Source: Cryoendolithus antarcticus (taxonomy: Eukaryota > Ascomycota > Dothideomycetes > Cladosporiales > Cladosporiaceae). From it: a stretch of 64,000 nt of DNA. This document shows positions 1-9,209 of this stretch, piece after piece. The DNA is taken from contig NAJO01000027.1 of NCBI GenBank assembly GCA_002077065.1, positions 248,001-312,000 of the forward strand, written 5' to 3'. The notes beneath the pieces were generated by a model. That model made no database searches and was not told where the DNA came from. It worked only from the letters and a program-made list of their open reading frames with translations. The translations under genes were made by a program, and so were the position numbers. How positions within the stretch are numbered: position 1 is the first letter of the stretch; every line of letters begins with the position of its first letter.

Positions 1-749
1 TGCAAGCCCACGAGGATGTTCTCGGGCTTAATATCCCGATGTATGACGTGCTTCTTATGCAGATACTTCAACGCACTCGCCATCTGCGCGATATACTGCG
101 CGGCCAACGGCTCCGCGAACTTGCCCGCTTTGCGCAAATGCTTGTACAACTCGCCCCTCCCAGCAAACTCCAGGATCAAGAATATCCGCTTGCTATCGTG
201 GAAATGGCCGTACAAGCGCAGCACATTCGGATGCGCGAGGTTCGATTGGATTTCGATCTCGCGGCGGACTTGCTTTTCGACTTTTCCCTGCTGTAGTTCG
301 GATTTGTGCAGCACTTTGAGCGCGCAGACGAAGCCTGTGCTGCGCGTGCGGGCGAGGTAGACGCGTCCGAATTTGCCTTTGCCGAGGGGTTTGCCGATTT
401 CGAACATGCCTAGATGGAAGGCTTTGGGGGGTGTTGGGATGGACTGTGTTATTGGGTCTGTTGAGCTGTCTGAAGGTCGAGATTCGGTAGCTGAGGAGCG
501 GGGGAGGGCTGTGAGGGAGGAGCCGGATTGCGCTGATTGGGATGGTAAAGTGATCTTCGTAAGATGCTGCGGTTTCGACGCTGTGCTGTTGTTTGCGATC
601 TTCTGCAGTGGTAGCTTGAGGCGTGACTGCGATGCTGAGAGGGATGAGGCCAATGTCTTGGATTTGTTGAAGGGCGCGTTGCTGTCGAAGTTCTCATCTT
701 GGACACTCACACCCTCCAGGGCGCTCGAGAGATAATCCACGTTAGCCAT
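1..749 (-). CDS. Aurora-type Ser/Thr protein kinase, 5' part (runs off window)
   Basis: This is the N-terminal 249 codons of a kinase that continues beyond base 1. The ATG is at 749 ([13 protein letters not shown]) and the frame stays open to the edge. A Ser/Pro-rich tail of about 100 residues is followed by the kinase N-lobe. The glycine loop is [12 protein letters not shown], the VAIK-type lysine lies in CALKVL, and the catalytic loop start [10 protein letters not shown] sits at the window edge. The motif [18 protein letters not shown] and the short regulatory tail match the Ipl1/Ark1 Aurora family, the chromosomal passenger kinase that corrects kinetochore attachment. That role is family knowledge. 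The activation loop is outside the window, so Aurora is distinguished from other AGC-like kinases only by the N-lobe. The gene is divergent from PRO1, with about 400 bp between them. Confidence 0.88.
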   Translation of the reverse strand, partial: MANVDYLSSALEGVSVQDENFDSNAPFNKSKTLASSLSASQSRLKLPLQKIANNSTASKPQHLTKITLPSQSAQSGSSLTALPRSSATESRPSDSSTDPITQSIPTPPKAFHLGMFEIGKPLGKGKFGRVYLARTRSTGFVCALKVLHKSELQQGKVEKQVRREIEIQSNLAHPNVLRLYGHFHDSKRIFLILEFAGRGELYKHLRKAGKFAEPLAAQYIAQMASALKYLHKKHVIHRDIKPENILVGL

Positions 750-1148
750 AATGCGCTGTAGTGATTGTGTGCGCTTGCGACAGACTAGCGACCTCAATGT
801 CGAAGTTGAGTTTACAGCCGGCGTTGGCATGACAATACGTCGGAGTTACGTTATTCCGGGCGATGTGACTCTAGGGCGCCGCTTTCGCATGCGAGCGTAT
901 GCAGGTACGATGCAGATCCTCAAATACGGGCAGTTGCATATTTCTCCTCAAAGGCAGCTCATTGCCTCATTCTCGAAGGCATTGCACTTCTTTGCCTTGT
1001 CGTTCCGGCGTGACATATAGAAGCGATCCCCCGCTCAAGGTATCCAGGAACGCCGCATTGCTCTTTTTCTCTCTTCCTGGCAGTACGCTTCAAACTCCGA
1101 GTGTGCTTCGTGACTCGAAGAGAACCACTCGCAGTACTGGCTACAAGG
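750..1148. promoter_or_regulatory. Divergent promoter region, Aurora kinase / PRO1
   Basis: About 400 bp separate two divergent start codons, so both promoters must lie here. An ATG at 1101 in the PRO1 frame could extend that protein by 16 residues. A short inverted repeat (cttcg/cgaag) brackets TGACT at 1106-1120, resembling half of a Gcn4/CPC1 site. This is weak. No other gene is visible. Confidence 0.4.
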
Positions 1149-2583
1149 ATGAAAAGGCACCTGACCATAGTGATCAAGCTGGGTAATTCTCCACAGGTAT
1201 ACGCTCTGTCGTCTGGCGAACAATCGTCCACTAACAATGACTCGCACAGGCACATCCTCGATAGTCTCAGAGGATACGCATGAGCCACTGGTCTCAATCA
1301 TTGGCACCATCGTCGAGACAGTCGTTGCATTACGGAGAGATGGCCATCGAGTCATTATATGTTCGTCCGGTGCGATCGGAATGGCATTGCATCTCACTGG
1401 CGAACCAAGGCGACCCAAGCACTTGCCAGATGTACAGGCATTAGCATCGATCGGTCAAGTGAGCCTCATGAACATGTGGACGCAGCAGTTTGCATACTTC
1501 AACATGCTTGTCTCTCAAGTCCTGCTCACTCGACACGACATCGCAGACCGGAATCAGTATCTCAACGCACAGAACACGTTCGCGTCACTAATGTCCAGAG
1601 GCGCAATCCCTGTTGTGAATGAGAACGACACGATATCAGTGCAGGAGATCAAGTTCGGTGATAACGATACGCTCAGCGCGATCACAGCTGGCATGGTCCA
1701 AGCAGACTATCTCTTTCTGATGACTGATGTGGACTGCCTGTATGACAAGAACCCAAGGAAACACCCTGACGCTATAGCAATCGAAGTCGTTGAGGATATT
1801 TCAGACCTCGAGGTTGATGTATCGTCTGCTGGTTCTTCTCTCGGCACTGGAGGCATGGGTACTAAGCTCACCGCAGCTCGACTGGCTACGGCAGCTGGAG
1901 TGACTACAGTGATCACGAGAAGCAGCAAACCTGGGAATATAGCTAGTATCGTCAGATACGCAGAGAGTCAGAAGGCTGCTGCTAAGAGTCTCGAATCGAG
2001 TCTCGAAGTGCCTGCTCAATCGACGCCTGGCATTGCCACCCCAGATTCGTCACAAGCTCCTGACTCTGCGAACAACACAACCATCGACATCGAGATTCCG
2101 CCATTGCACACTCGCTTTTTGCCCGATCCTCATCCCATCCGAGATCGATATTTCTGGCTACTACACGGATTGGCGCCACACGGAACCCTATTCATCGACC
2201 GCGGTGCCTACACAGCTCTCACCAATGGCGCGGGCTTGCTACCTGTAGGTGTTGTGGATGTGGACGGCTCGTTCGGACAGCAGGAATGTGTCCGGCTGAG
2301 CATATTGCCTACACGAGAGTCTCCTCTGAGCGAAGCAGAGGAAGCAGGCCGCGCTCTGGTGAACTATAGCGCAATCGAGATCAAGCGCATAAAGGGATTG
2401 AGCAGTCGCAAGATTGCCGAAGTTATCGGGTACGCTGACTCCGAATACGTGGCATTGAGGGAGAATATAGCCTTTTTCAGGAGGGAGGGTAGTAGACCCG
2501 GTACTCCTAGCGGAGAACGTGAGAAAGATGTGACGCCAAAGCGATATAGTCTGGGGCGACTAAGCAACTATGTAGCTGGGTAG
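1149..2583 (+). CDS. PRO1: Glutamate 5-kinase (gamma-glutamyl kinase), proline biosynthesis
   Basis: The enzyme phosphorylates L-glutamate to gamma-glutamyl phosphate, the first step of proline synthesis in the cytosol. The model is join(1149..1182,1250..2583), 455 aa. The first exon (MKRHLTIVIKLG) is split by a 67-bp intron with GTAATT donor, CTAAC branch and CACAG acceptor, which restores the conserved KLGTSSIV. The amino-acid kinase domain spans roughly residues 5-280, with SSGAIG, RNQYLNAQN, NENDT, FGDNDTLSA and TDVDCLYDKNP. A C-terminal PUA domain (about 335-420) contains GAGLLPVGVVDVDG. The length is normal for fungi. An in-frame ATG at 1101 could give a 16-residue longer start; 1149 is preferred because homologues begin close to the KLGTSS strand. 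The gene is convergent with the GT69 gene downstream. Confidence 0.95.
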
Positions 2584-3331
2584 CCCTTCTTCTCAAGAAT
2601 TGACTGGATCCGCTTTTGGACCGATCCGTGTACTCATGACAGTCTGTCCAGATTTAGGCTCTCTCTGAGCAGCGTACGATCGCGATCCAGTGAAGGTCTT
2701 TCCCCTCATCTCAGTGATGGGAGATTGTGCCTGTGGACTTCAGCATGTATCTAGCAGAGAGTGCTCGTATCGTTCATTCAAAACGAGAGATGCGAATGCA
2801 CACAATGATGGCAGCTGCTCTGCATCTCACGAGGACTGCGTGGAGGCATCGGTAGGGGGTGTACTATCTCCCCAAGTTCAAAGTGTATGGCTTCTCATTG
2901 GGATGATGGCGACATGTCGCAGTAGTGAATCGGACCACCATGAGAGCGCAGGAGCAGCGACTGTCGAGCAGATGGAAGGCCCCGATTTGTGAACCCCTAT
3001 ACTAAATGCCTTTTCCAGTCCGCCTCAGTCCAATAGTAAGTCTATCTGCATCATGTATGTCGTCGTCCTCAATGTCTAAGCGCCTTGCTCCCGGGTTCCA
3101 TCTTGGAATACTTCCTTGTACTTGATACATAGTTCACATATTTATCGCCAAAAATCTGGCTCCGCCAGGTCACCACTGACACGCCTGCGTCATCGTTACT
3201 CCTTCGTATCTTACACAGCCACATCTTAGCTGCGCCTGCGCGCAATGAAACATATGGACAGACTGCCAATGGTGGGGTCGAGATGCACCTCGTGCCGGCT
3301 TCCGAACCATGTCCTGATATCGGACCCGCAC
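2584..3331. other. Intergenic, convergent 3' ends
   Basis: These 748 bp lie between the stop codons of PRO1 (+) and the GT69 gene (-). Short open frames here start with non-ATG codons and show no recognisable motif. The region presumably holds the two 3' UTRs and polyadenylation signals. Confidence 0.5.
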
Positions 3332-5017
3332 TCAAGGACTGGCAGTTGCTATTGTGACGATACCAGTATTCCCGGTGGCACTCGCCGACTTCGCATCCTG
3401 GAACTCAGCAGGTCTCTTGTACATCGGGTCCACGCGATAACGATGGTTGTACTCGGCCCAGACGTCCAGATAGGCTCCTGATTTGTCTCTCGAAGGAATA
3501 CACACAACGTCCTCCGGTACTTTGACCTTAGTCCAGTCGATGAGCTCAATGCCCTGTTTGTCAAATTCCGTCCTCAATAGGGTTGGAGCAGGATCGGCAG
3601 ACTCGATCATGATCCTCCAGTCATCAATGCTGTACGTAGTCCTTACTTGAGTCGCCATCACAATTCTCGCTTTACCGTTGCGGATGTTCCAGATGTCTCG
3701 CCCGACGTACTTGCACTCGCTGGCGCCGGGGCAGTCTTGCTCCAGATAACCAGGCGCACTCATTAATTGGCCCCATGTACCCAGCGCACCACCTGAGTGT
3801 CCGCCGGTCCAGCCGGAAGTGATACTTGAGCGAAAGCGCAGATGATCAACCGTGAACAGCGATGCATCGAAAGCAGACATGCCTCCCCACCCGCTGTACA
3901 TTGGTAGTGGTAGACCGTCGAGCCAGCGTGCGTGATCGGCGGCGGATTGTGTTATATATGCGTCACTGACCCAGCTTTCATTCGAAGATAAAGGGGTATA
4001 GCCGCCTGGAGTTTTGAAGGGATAGATCAGGTCCCCATTGGCGCCACGCCCAACCCACATGTCGTATACGCGAGTGACATTCGTGAAGGCGTAGGTGTCG
4101 TCGTCTTCTGGATCAGCTGGAGGTTCATAGCCCTCTTCACCTGGCCGGATCTTCCGATGCACTGTACCCCAGTCCATGCCGAAGACCATATCAGCCTTCT
4201 GCAGCCGCTGCTGATGGACCAGCTCCAACACATCGCTGGCGCACATCATCACGTCGTTAATAAAGATCAGCGTTCCAGTCTCCGCGAAGGGCATCAGGGG
4301 CTTCAACGCCAGGTTGCGGATCTCAGACAGCATGACAATACGGTCGTTGAAGCCAAAGTCCGAGATCATTCGTGATGAGTGGATGAAGATGCCGTCCACC
4401 TTCAAGGCTGACAAGGCTGCGCCGAAGTCTGATAAGAGAGCGTGCGTTTGATCCATCGAGCCATTCTCGTAGATCGAGATATAGACCTTGTTGTACGTCA
4501 AGAGGTACGCTATGGCTTGTAGCAGAGCCAGCGACTGCGCAGGAATGACACCTTCGGAGTCTTTGAGATTGATGGCGATGGAGATGACCGAAGTTCGCCC
4601 AGGTCTCTGCCATCGATGGGACTCTGTGACTGGATGAAGCGCAGTATGCTCATACCGGGATGGATTGAGTGAGCACGTGGGATACTCGGGCTTCGGTCTG
4701 CCAGCATCTCGCATTGTCTTCGCAAAGCGAGACTGTACAGTATCGAAAAGCCATGCTAGTGGATCCGTGACAGAGGATGCACTCACTGGCGCTGTGAAGG
4801 GCCGTCCGAGGTTGATGCCTTCGACTTCGATCATGGGACGATTTTCGGATTTCGCGGTAGATGTAGTAGGCCAAGTGACAAGTGTCCGTGCTGGATCGTC
4901 AGATCTGAGGAATAATGTCGTGCTGCCAAGGATGAATATGATGCTGGCCACGCCCGCGAGGATGTACAGTTGTCTGCTCTGATTGGATGCAGTGGCCCAG
5001 CTGGCGTATGCGAGCAT
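3332..5017 (-). CDS. Glycosyltransferase family 69 (CAP59/CMT1-like mannosyltransferase)
   Basis: This is a 561-aa type II membrane protein encoded by one exon. A single membrane anchor lies at about residues 17-38 (LYILAGVASIIFILGSTTLF). The lumenal domain carries the GT69 hallmarks: SIAINLKDSEG, the IYENGS.D.T block, a long FINDV-containing strand where a DxD would bind Mn2+/nucleotide sugar, a GMDWG motif and WVGRGANGDL. In Cryptococcus, CAP59 and CMT1 of this family act in capsule polysaccharide and alpha-1,3-mannosyl transfer. In moulds the acceptor is usually unknown, probably a cell-wall or glycosphingolipid mannan made in the Golgi. The start codon at 5017 is a true ATG and no intron is needed. 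It is divergent from the serine hydrolase at 5478. Confidence 0.9.
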   Translation of the reverse strand: MLAYASWATASNQSRQLYILAGVASIIFILGSTTLFLRSDDPARTLVTWPTTSTAKSENRPMIEVEGINLGRPFTAPVSASSVTDPLAWLFDTVQSRFAKTMRDAGRPKPEYPTCSLNPSRYEHTALHPVTESHRWQRPGRTSVISIAINLKDSEGVIPAQSLALLQAIAYLLTYNKVYISIYENGSMDQTHALLSDFGAALSALKVDGIFIHSSRMISDFGFNDRIVMLSEIRNLALKPLMPFAETGTLIFINDVMMCASDVLELVHQQRLQKADMVFGMDWGTVHRKIRPGEEGYEPPADPEDDDTYAFTNVTRVYDMWVGRGANGDLIYPFKTPGGYTPLSSNESWVSDAYITQSAADHARWLDGLPLPMYSGWGGMSAFDASLFTVDHLRFRSSITSGWTGGHSGGALGTWGQLMSAPGYLEQDCPGASECKYVGRDIWNIRNGKARIVMATQVRTTYSIDDWRIMIESADPAPTLLRTEFDKQGIELIDWTKVKVPEDVVCIPSRDKSGAYLDVWAEYNHRYRVDPMYKRPAEFQDAKSASATGNTGIVTIATASP

Positions 5018-5477
5018 ATTGGATTCGAGCAGGTGATGGCCAAGTACTGCAAAATCTTCGGCCGTCTAGCAAACGTGCAGGTCCTGCGAGTGCGACTGGA
5101 TGCGTGCGACTCTCAATGCTCACCAGTGCTCTGACATGACACAGGCGTCTGCGATCATCATATGATTGGTCAAAAGTCCCATCGCCTGCCAGTCGCCTTT
5201 CGCCTTACGTGTATAGTATTACGGCTAGGAGACATGATCATATATTATTCGACAGCGAAAGAAGAGGATACCTACGACCCCTTCTCACGTGAGATCCGAC
5301 ACAGGAGATCACGCAAGCCACATCAGCACGGATGGCTGAAGCGCACTGATACAACCCGGTCGCCGTCAAAATAGGCTTCGGCAACCGGCTCCGGCCTCGA
5401 CCCGGCACAGATTCGGATCCAATGCGACACACAGAGCGAGGGCGTTGCATGTAAGCACTACCTATGACAGGTGATCA
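5018..5477. promoter_or_regulatory. Divergent promoter region, GT69 / serine hydrolase
   Basis: The region is 460 bp between divergent starts. It holds a perfect 12-bp palindrome TCTCACGTGAGA at 5283-5294, centred on the E-box CACGTG that bHLH factors recognise. No coding signal is seen. Confidence 0.4.
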
Positions 5478-6611
5478 ATGTCTACGATGGCTTCGACTAA
5501 AGTAGATCCAACAGCCACTCTAAATGCTCTCCTTGCGCAACATGTGCAATTCGGCGGTCTGATCACCGGGATTGCTTCAACGACCAGTGGCACTACACAT
5601 ATCCTCAAAAAAGGATACGCTGACGTCCTGCAAGAACTTCCGTTCGATGATGATCATCAATTCGGTATCGGGAGTATCACCAAGACCTTTGTGGCGGTGG
5701 TGGTTCTTCAACTGATCGAAGAAGGCAAGCTACTTCTCTCAGACAATGTCTCGCATCATTTGAGCGAAGCTGTCTATCGAGATATCGACTGCATGGCAGA
5801 TGCCAGCATAAAGCAGCTTCTGAGCCACCGCGCTGGCATTGATAACTGGGAAGCAGATCCAGTGTGGCTTGTCAACGGGCGAGGTCGGGACATACGCCTA
5901 AGCTACATTTGGGAGCATGCAGAAACACTGGATTATATTCGTCGGCCCAAACGCTTCGCTCCTGAGCCTGGGACTTACTACTACGCCGACACCAATTACA
6001 CCATACTCGGTCTGATCATCGAGGCTGTCACGCAATCGACAGCCGCAGCGCAGATCCGACGACGTATCCTTGACCCGCTGGGATTGCACCGAACGTGTCT
6101 CGAAGGTTTCGAAGAGCGCGATGAGAAGAACGCGCCTCGTCGATACCACCTCAACACTGCACAATTTCGCGACTCAGCAGGAATCAGCGACAAATTTTCA
6201 CTCGTAGGCGATGGACTGATCGATGTCACTGGCTCCAACTTATCAGGTGCGTGGCTTGCAGGCGGTATGATCTCCACTGCTGCAGACCTGCTGAAGTTCG
6301 GGGCTGCAATGCAGCAAAACAAATTGCTCAAGCCAGACAGTGTTGCAGTCATGCAGAGCTTCCAGCCTGCGACTCCGGGATTGGAGATGGGTCGCGGCCT
6401 GTTTCGGCTGCAGACCGAGACTGCAGGTCCATGGCTCGGTCATTTCGGTGCTGTACTAGGTTTCTCTGCTGGACTGTGGTGGCAGGACGACTGCGTAGTG
6501 TGCATACTTACAAATGTTGGCACGCTGCAGACAGGTGAGCAGTCTGCCATGACGACTTTGATTCGCGAGTCAAAGTTCTTGGGTATAGCGTTGGATCTAG
6601 CCAGTGAATAG
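5478..6611 (+). CDS. Beta-lactamase-fold serine hydrolase (PF00144 type)
   Basis: This is a 377-aa single-exon protein of the class C beta-lactamase/penicillin-binding-protein-like family. The nucleophile motif SxxK is SITK (Ser66, Lys69). The second active-site element, usually YxN, reads YADTNY near residue 169, with Asp in place of Asn. The third, HxG-type, is HFG near residue 326. It has no signal peptide, so it is probably cytosolic, unlike bacterial lactamases. Fungal relatives include esterases and LovD-type acyltransferases; the substrate here cannot be read from sequence. The ATG at 5478 is followed by another in-frame Met (MSTMAST). No biosynthetic gene neighbours support a secondary-metabolite role. 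Confidence 0.88.
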   Translation: MSTMASTKVDPTATLNALLAQHVQFGGLITGIASTTSGTTHILKKGYADVLQELPFDDDHQFGIGSITKTFVAVVVLQLIEEGKLLLSDNVSHHLSEAVYRDIDCMADASIKQLLSHRAGIDNWEADPVWLVNGRGRDIRLSYIWEHAETLDYIRRPKRFAPEPGTYYYADTNYTILGLIIEAVTQSTAAAQIRRRILDPLGLHRTCLEGFEERDEKNAPRRYHLNTAQFRDSAGISDKFSLVGDGLIDVTGSNLSGAWLAGGMISTAADLLKFGAAMQQNKLLKPDSVAVMQSFQPATPGLEMGRGLFRLQTETAGPWLGHFGAVLGFSAGLWWQDDCVVCILTNVGTLQTGEQSAMTTLIRESKFLGIALDLASE

Positions 6612-6911
6612 CATTACCTTGCTGCTGTACAACATTGTAGTATCGACTCTAAGTCGATTCTCTTGTGCAAGTCTATCCCATTAATGCGCTCCACTTTGCC
6701 TCGCTATCCCGGTGCGAATGGCACCCGAACTATCCGCCACGGTCCATCGACGTAAATTCAACATCACTGTGAGCTTCATGTTGTGGAGCATAATCTGCAA
6801 TGTAATCGTCAGGCCAACATGAATTGCTGCCTCAGCCCACATATCATGAACTAAATAGTGAACTTACGTTACTGAAACCTCCAATCGGTAGTGTCTTCGG
6901 TGCTGATAATC
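6612..6911. other. Intergenic, upstream of TIP41
   Basis: These 300 bp separate two plus-strand genes and presumably hold the TIP41 promoter. The frame is open upstream of the TIP41 ATG to 6891 but has no other ATG. No motif stands out. Confidence 0.4.
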
Positions 6912-7745
6912 ATGGCGACCACCGGCGTGCCAGCAGCGACCATGGCGCCGGGCCCAACAGCTGGCGTAGAATCCTTCACAACCAAGAACGGGCAGTGGAA
7001 GATCACGACTCGCAAGCAACCCATACTGAAAGCCGAGCCAATCGAGGAGCTTAACAAAGCTATTGGCATTCCAATTCCCGAGATGATCTTCGGCGACAAC
7101 TATGTAGCAATTGAACATATACAGACAGGCTGGAAGCTCGACTTCAATGCACAAGATGCGCTCGATCGCGTCAGTAAAACGGAGGAAGGCATGCTTCAAG
7201 TTGCGGTCGCCGATGCTTGGAAGAAAGACCGCGAGCACAACGAAGACATCAAGCAAGTTGTCAAGCCATTCGACTGGAGCTATAGCACAGACTACAAGGG
7301 TACCACACATCCTGCCCAAAGCCAAGGTGACTGGCAGGTGACCAGCCAAGCGAAGCATCCTGTTCGAGCAGATCTGCTTAGCCGGCCAGATCCAATCCTC
7401 TTCTTTGGTGAGGTCGATCTCTACGAGGACGAACTAGCCGATAATGGAATTGGTCTGCTCAGCATCAAGATTCGCGTGATGCCAGATCGGCTACTGTTGT
7501 TGAGTCGCTTCTTCCTCCGCTTGGACGATGTCATCGTCCGGATCCGGGACACGAGGGTCTATATCGAGCACTCGGGCAACACTGTGATACGGCAGTATAC
7601 TGCCAAGGAGGCAAAGTATGATGAAGTGTCGGAGAAGTTGCGTGGCATGCGTGAAAATGTTGCAGAGACGCTACGAGAGCCGAACAGGATTGCTCCATTG
7701 CTCAACACGGTCGAGGACCGTACGGAGATCTTTGAAGTGCACTGA
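6912..7745 (+). CDS. TIP41: TIP41-like PP2A regulator (TOR signalling)
   Basis: This 277-aa single-exon protein belongs to the TIP41 family. Family hallmarks are all present in order: ITTRKQPILKAEPIEEL, IPEMIFGDN, the PFDWSYSTDYKGT block near residue 120, EVDLYEDELADNGI, and the hydrophobic strand LLLLSRFFLRLDDVIVRIRDTR. In yeast, Tip41 binds Tap42 or PP2A-type catalytic subunits and acts below TORC1. The start at 6912 (MATTGVPAATM) is the first ATG; the upstream open frame to 6891 begins with GTG and is unlikely. Length is close to the family norm. A second PP2A-pathway regulator, endosulfine, lies 15 kb away. Confidence 0.94.
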   Translation: MATTGVPAATMAPGPTAGVESFTTKNGQWKITTRKQPILKAEPIEELNKAIGIPIPEMIFGDNYVAIEHIQTGWKLDFNAQDALDRVSKTEEGMLQVAVADAWKKDREHNEDIKQVVKPFDWSYSTDYKGTTHPAQSQGDWQVTSQAKHPVRADLLSRPDPILFFGEVDLYEDELADNGIGLLSIKIRVMPDRLLLLSRFFLRLDDVIVRIRDTRVYIEHSGNTVIRQYTAKEAKYDEVSEKLRGMRENVAETLREPNRIAPLLNTVEDRTEIFEVH

Positions 7746-8547
7746 AGATGGTCCAACTCGACGATTCGAGGATACCGAGTTTCTACTCGCCGTCACATCC
7801 TGCTCCTCCTCGTATTCAGCCATGGGTACAGGCAAGCCTAGACTCTCAGGTTCCGAGACGTAGTCTGCAACTTGGAGTGGAGGCGCTATATGAATCACCT
7901 CGCTCATCAGTTGAGCGTACATCGAACTGAACACGCTGCACTGGTGGATCATTCTCCAATCGCAGTCGGGATGAGACACAGCGATGTGCCCATCATCAGG
8001 GCTCGTCCTGCATTCCCAGGGATTTTCATGAGCGTACAGGGATTTTCATGAGCGTCGTTGATCGACATGCTACAGCACAAAAGCATTGGGATGTGGAAGC
8101 GCAACATAAGCGCAGTTCAGTTGTTCAAAAGAGAGACATCCCAATCTGTGACTATTACTGTGACACATCGAAATCGCAGTACGCACACATTAGCATGTCC
8201 AGGGTATAGAGCTCCAGCATCAGATGCAATCACTTTCCCATTTGTCAATATTGCCGGGACCTGTCACTGTCTGGACCATCACTGTCACGTACAAGTTCCT
8301 AGGGTCTGAAACAGCCTCCGCTGGGGGAGCTCCGCCGCACATCCTGGCAGCACCCCGGTAGCACAAGCCACTGCACAGACACGTAAGTCTTGCGAATGAA
8401 TATTGGGTAAAACGCAATGGTCGCTCGATCGCGACCATGCAATGCTTTTCTGTATCTATACAGTACAGGCCGTTATACATAACAAGAGAGCACATCGGCG
8501 ACCGCCTCATGCTTTAGACGCAATTTAGCTGTCATTTAGAATGCTCG
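7746..8547. other. Intergenic, convergent 3' ends with short tandem repeat
   Basis: The region is about 800 bp between TIP41 (+) and the Cys-rich orphan (-). It contains a 20-bp tandem duplication (8018-8055) and an 8-bp inverted repeat (8417-8438). No convincing gene is seen. Confidence 0.4.
8018..8055. repeat. 20-bp tandem direct repeat, two copies
   Basis: The unit agggattttcatgagcgt plus two bases occurs at 8018-8037 and again at 8038-8055. The two copies are identical over 18 bases. It lies in the 3' intergenic space after TIP41. Confidence 0.85.
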
Positions 8548-9209
8548 TCAAGGAGACCCGAAGAATCCAGCTTGCTACAAGCGACGTCAGTATTCAGTCC
8601 CAAAAACGTCCTGCCGCAGTGTCAACATACCAAGCACCCTTCGCAAGCATCGCCATGTGTCCCACCCATCACATATCCATTACAATTTCGCGCAGCAAAG
8701 TAGTAGCACCGATGGCAGTTCAACTCCGGACGCTTCATAGCATGCTCTTGAGGTAGGGGCGGCACAGGCGGCAATGCTTTGTTTGGAGGACCGCTCCCTC
8801 GTCGGTCCTGTAGTGCGCTCGAGCTTGCGGGTGATGTGCTTCGACTGCTCGACCTGTCTCGCGACGATGGGTAGGTACTTCGATGGCTTGCGAATGCTGT
8901 GCGCAGCTTGAGGCGTGGCCGAAGTGATCGCGATATCGACCGTATCGATCGTGAGTCATCGAAGTCGTTGTCTTCTTCCTCTGTAGCTGGTGGAAGAGCT
9001 CGAGGCGCAACCGGACGCCATTTCAATTCGCTACTACCGCTGTCTGATGTCGATTGTGAGTTGAGTGTCGTTAGGCTGTCCATCGATCGATGTGACCGCG
9101 TCAAGGACGGCAGCCGGGAGTGTTGTTGCGGTCGTACTGTGTCCGAGCAGGAAAAGAGGCCATCGAGATACGCCGGTCGACTCGGCCTGGGCCGGGAGAA
9201 GGACTGCAT
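8548..9209 (-). CDS. Conserved orphan with Cys-rich C-terminus
   Basis: The model is complement(join(8548..8574,8631..9209)), 201 aa. I know no assigned function. The first 130 residues are Ser/Arg-rich and disordered, with several SRS-like and RPR segments. A proline patch (PPNKALPPVPPLPQ) follows, and then the folded-looking tail CHRCYYFAARNCNGYVMGG..GDACEGCL with five cysteines (CxxC, a middle Cys, CxxC), a possible zinc site. A 56-bp intron (GTATGT..TGTAG) is needed to reach a nine-codon last exon ending AGFFGSP; without it the protein would stop two codons after the last CxxC. I recall fungal proteins ending similarly. The ATG at 9209 (MQSFSRPRP) is the first in frame. An SH3-binding role for the proline patch is speculation. 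Confidence 0.72.

Noticed and set aside
8417..8438. 8-bp inverted repeat atggtcgc/gcgaccat
   Set aside because: Short arms; such repeats occur by chance in 64 kb and it sits in a 3' flank.
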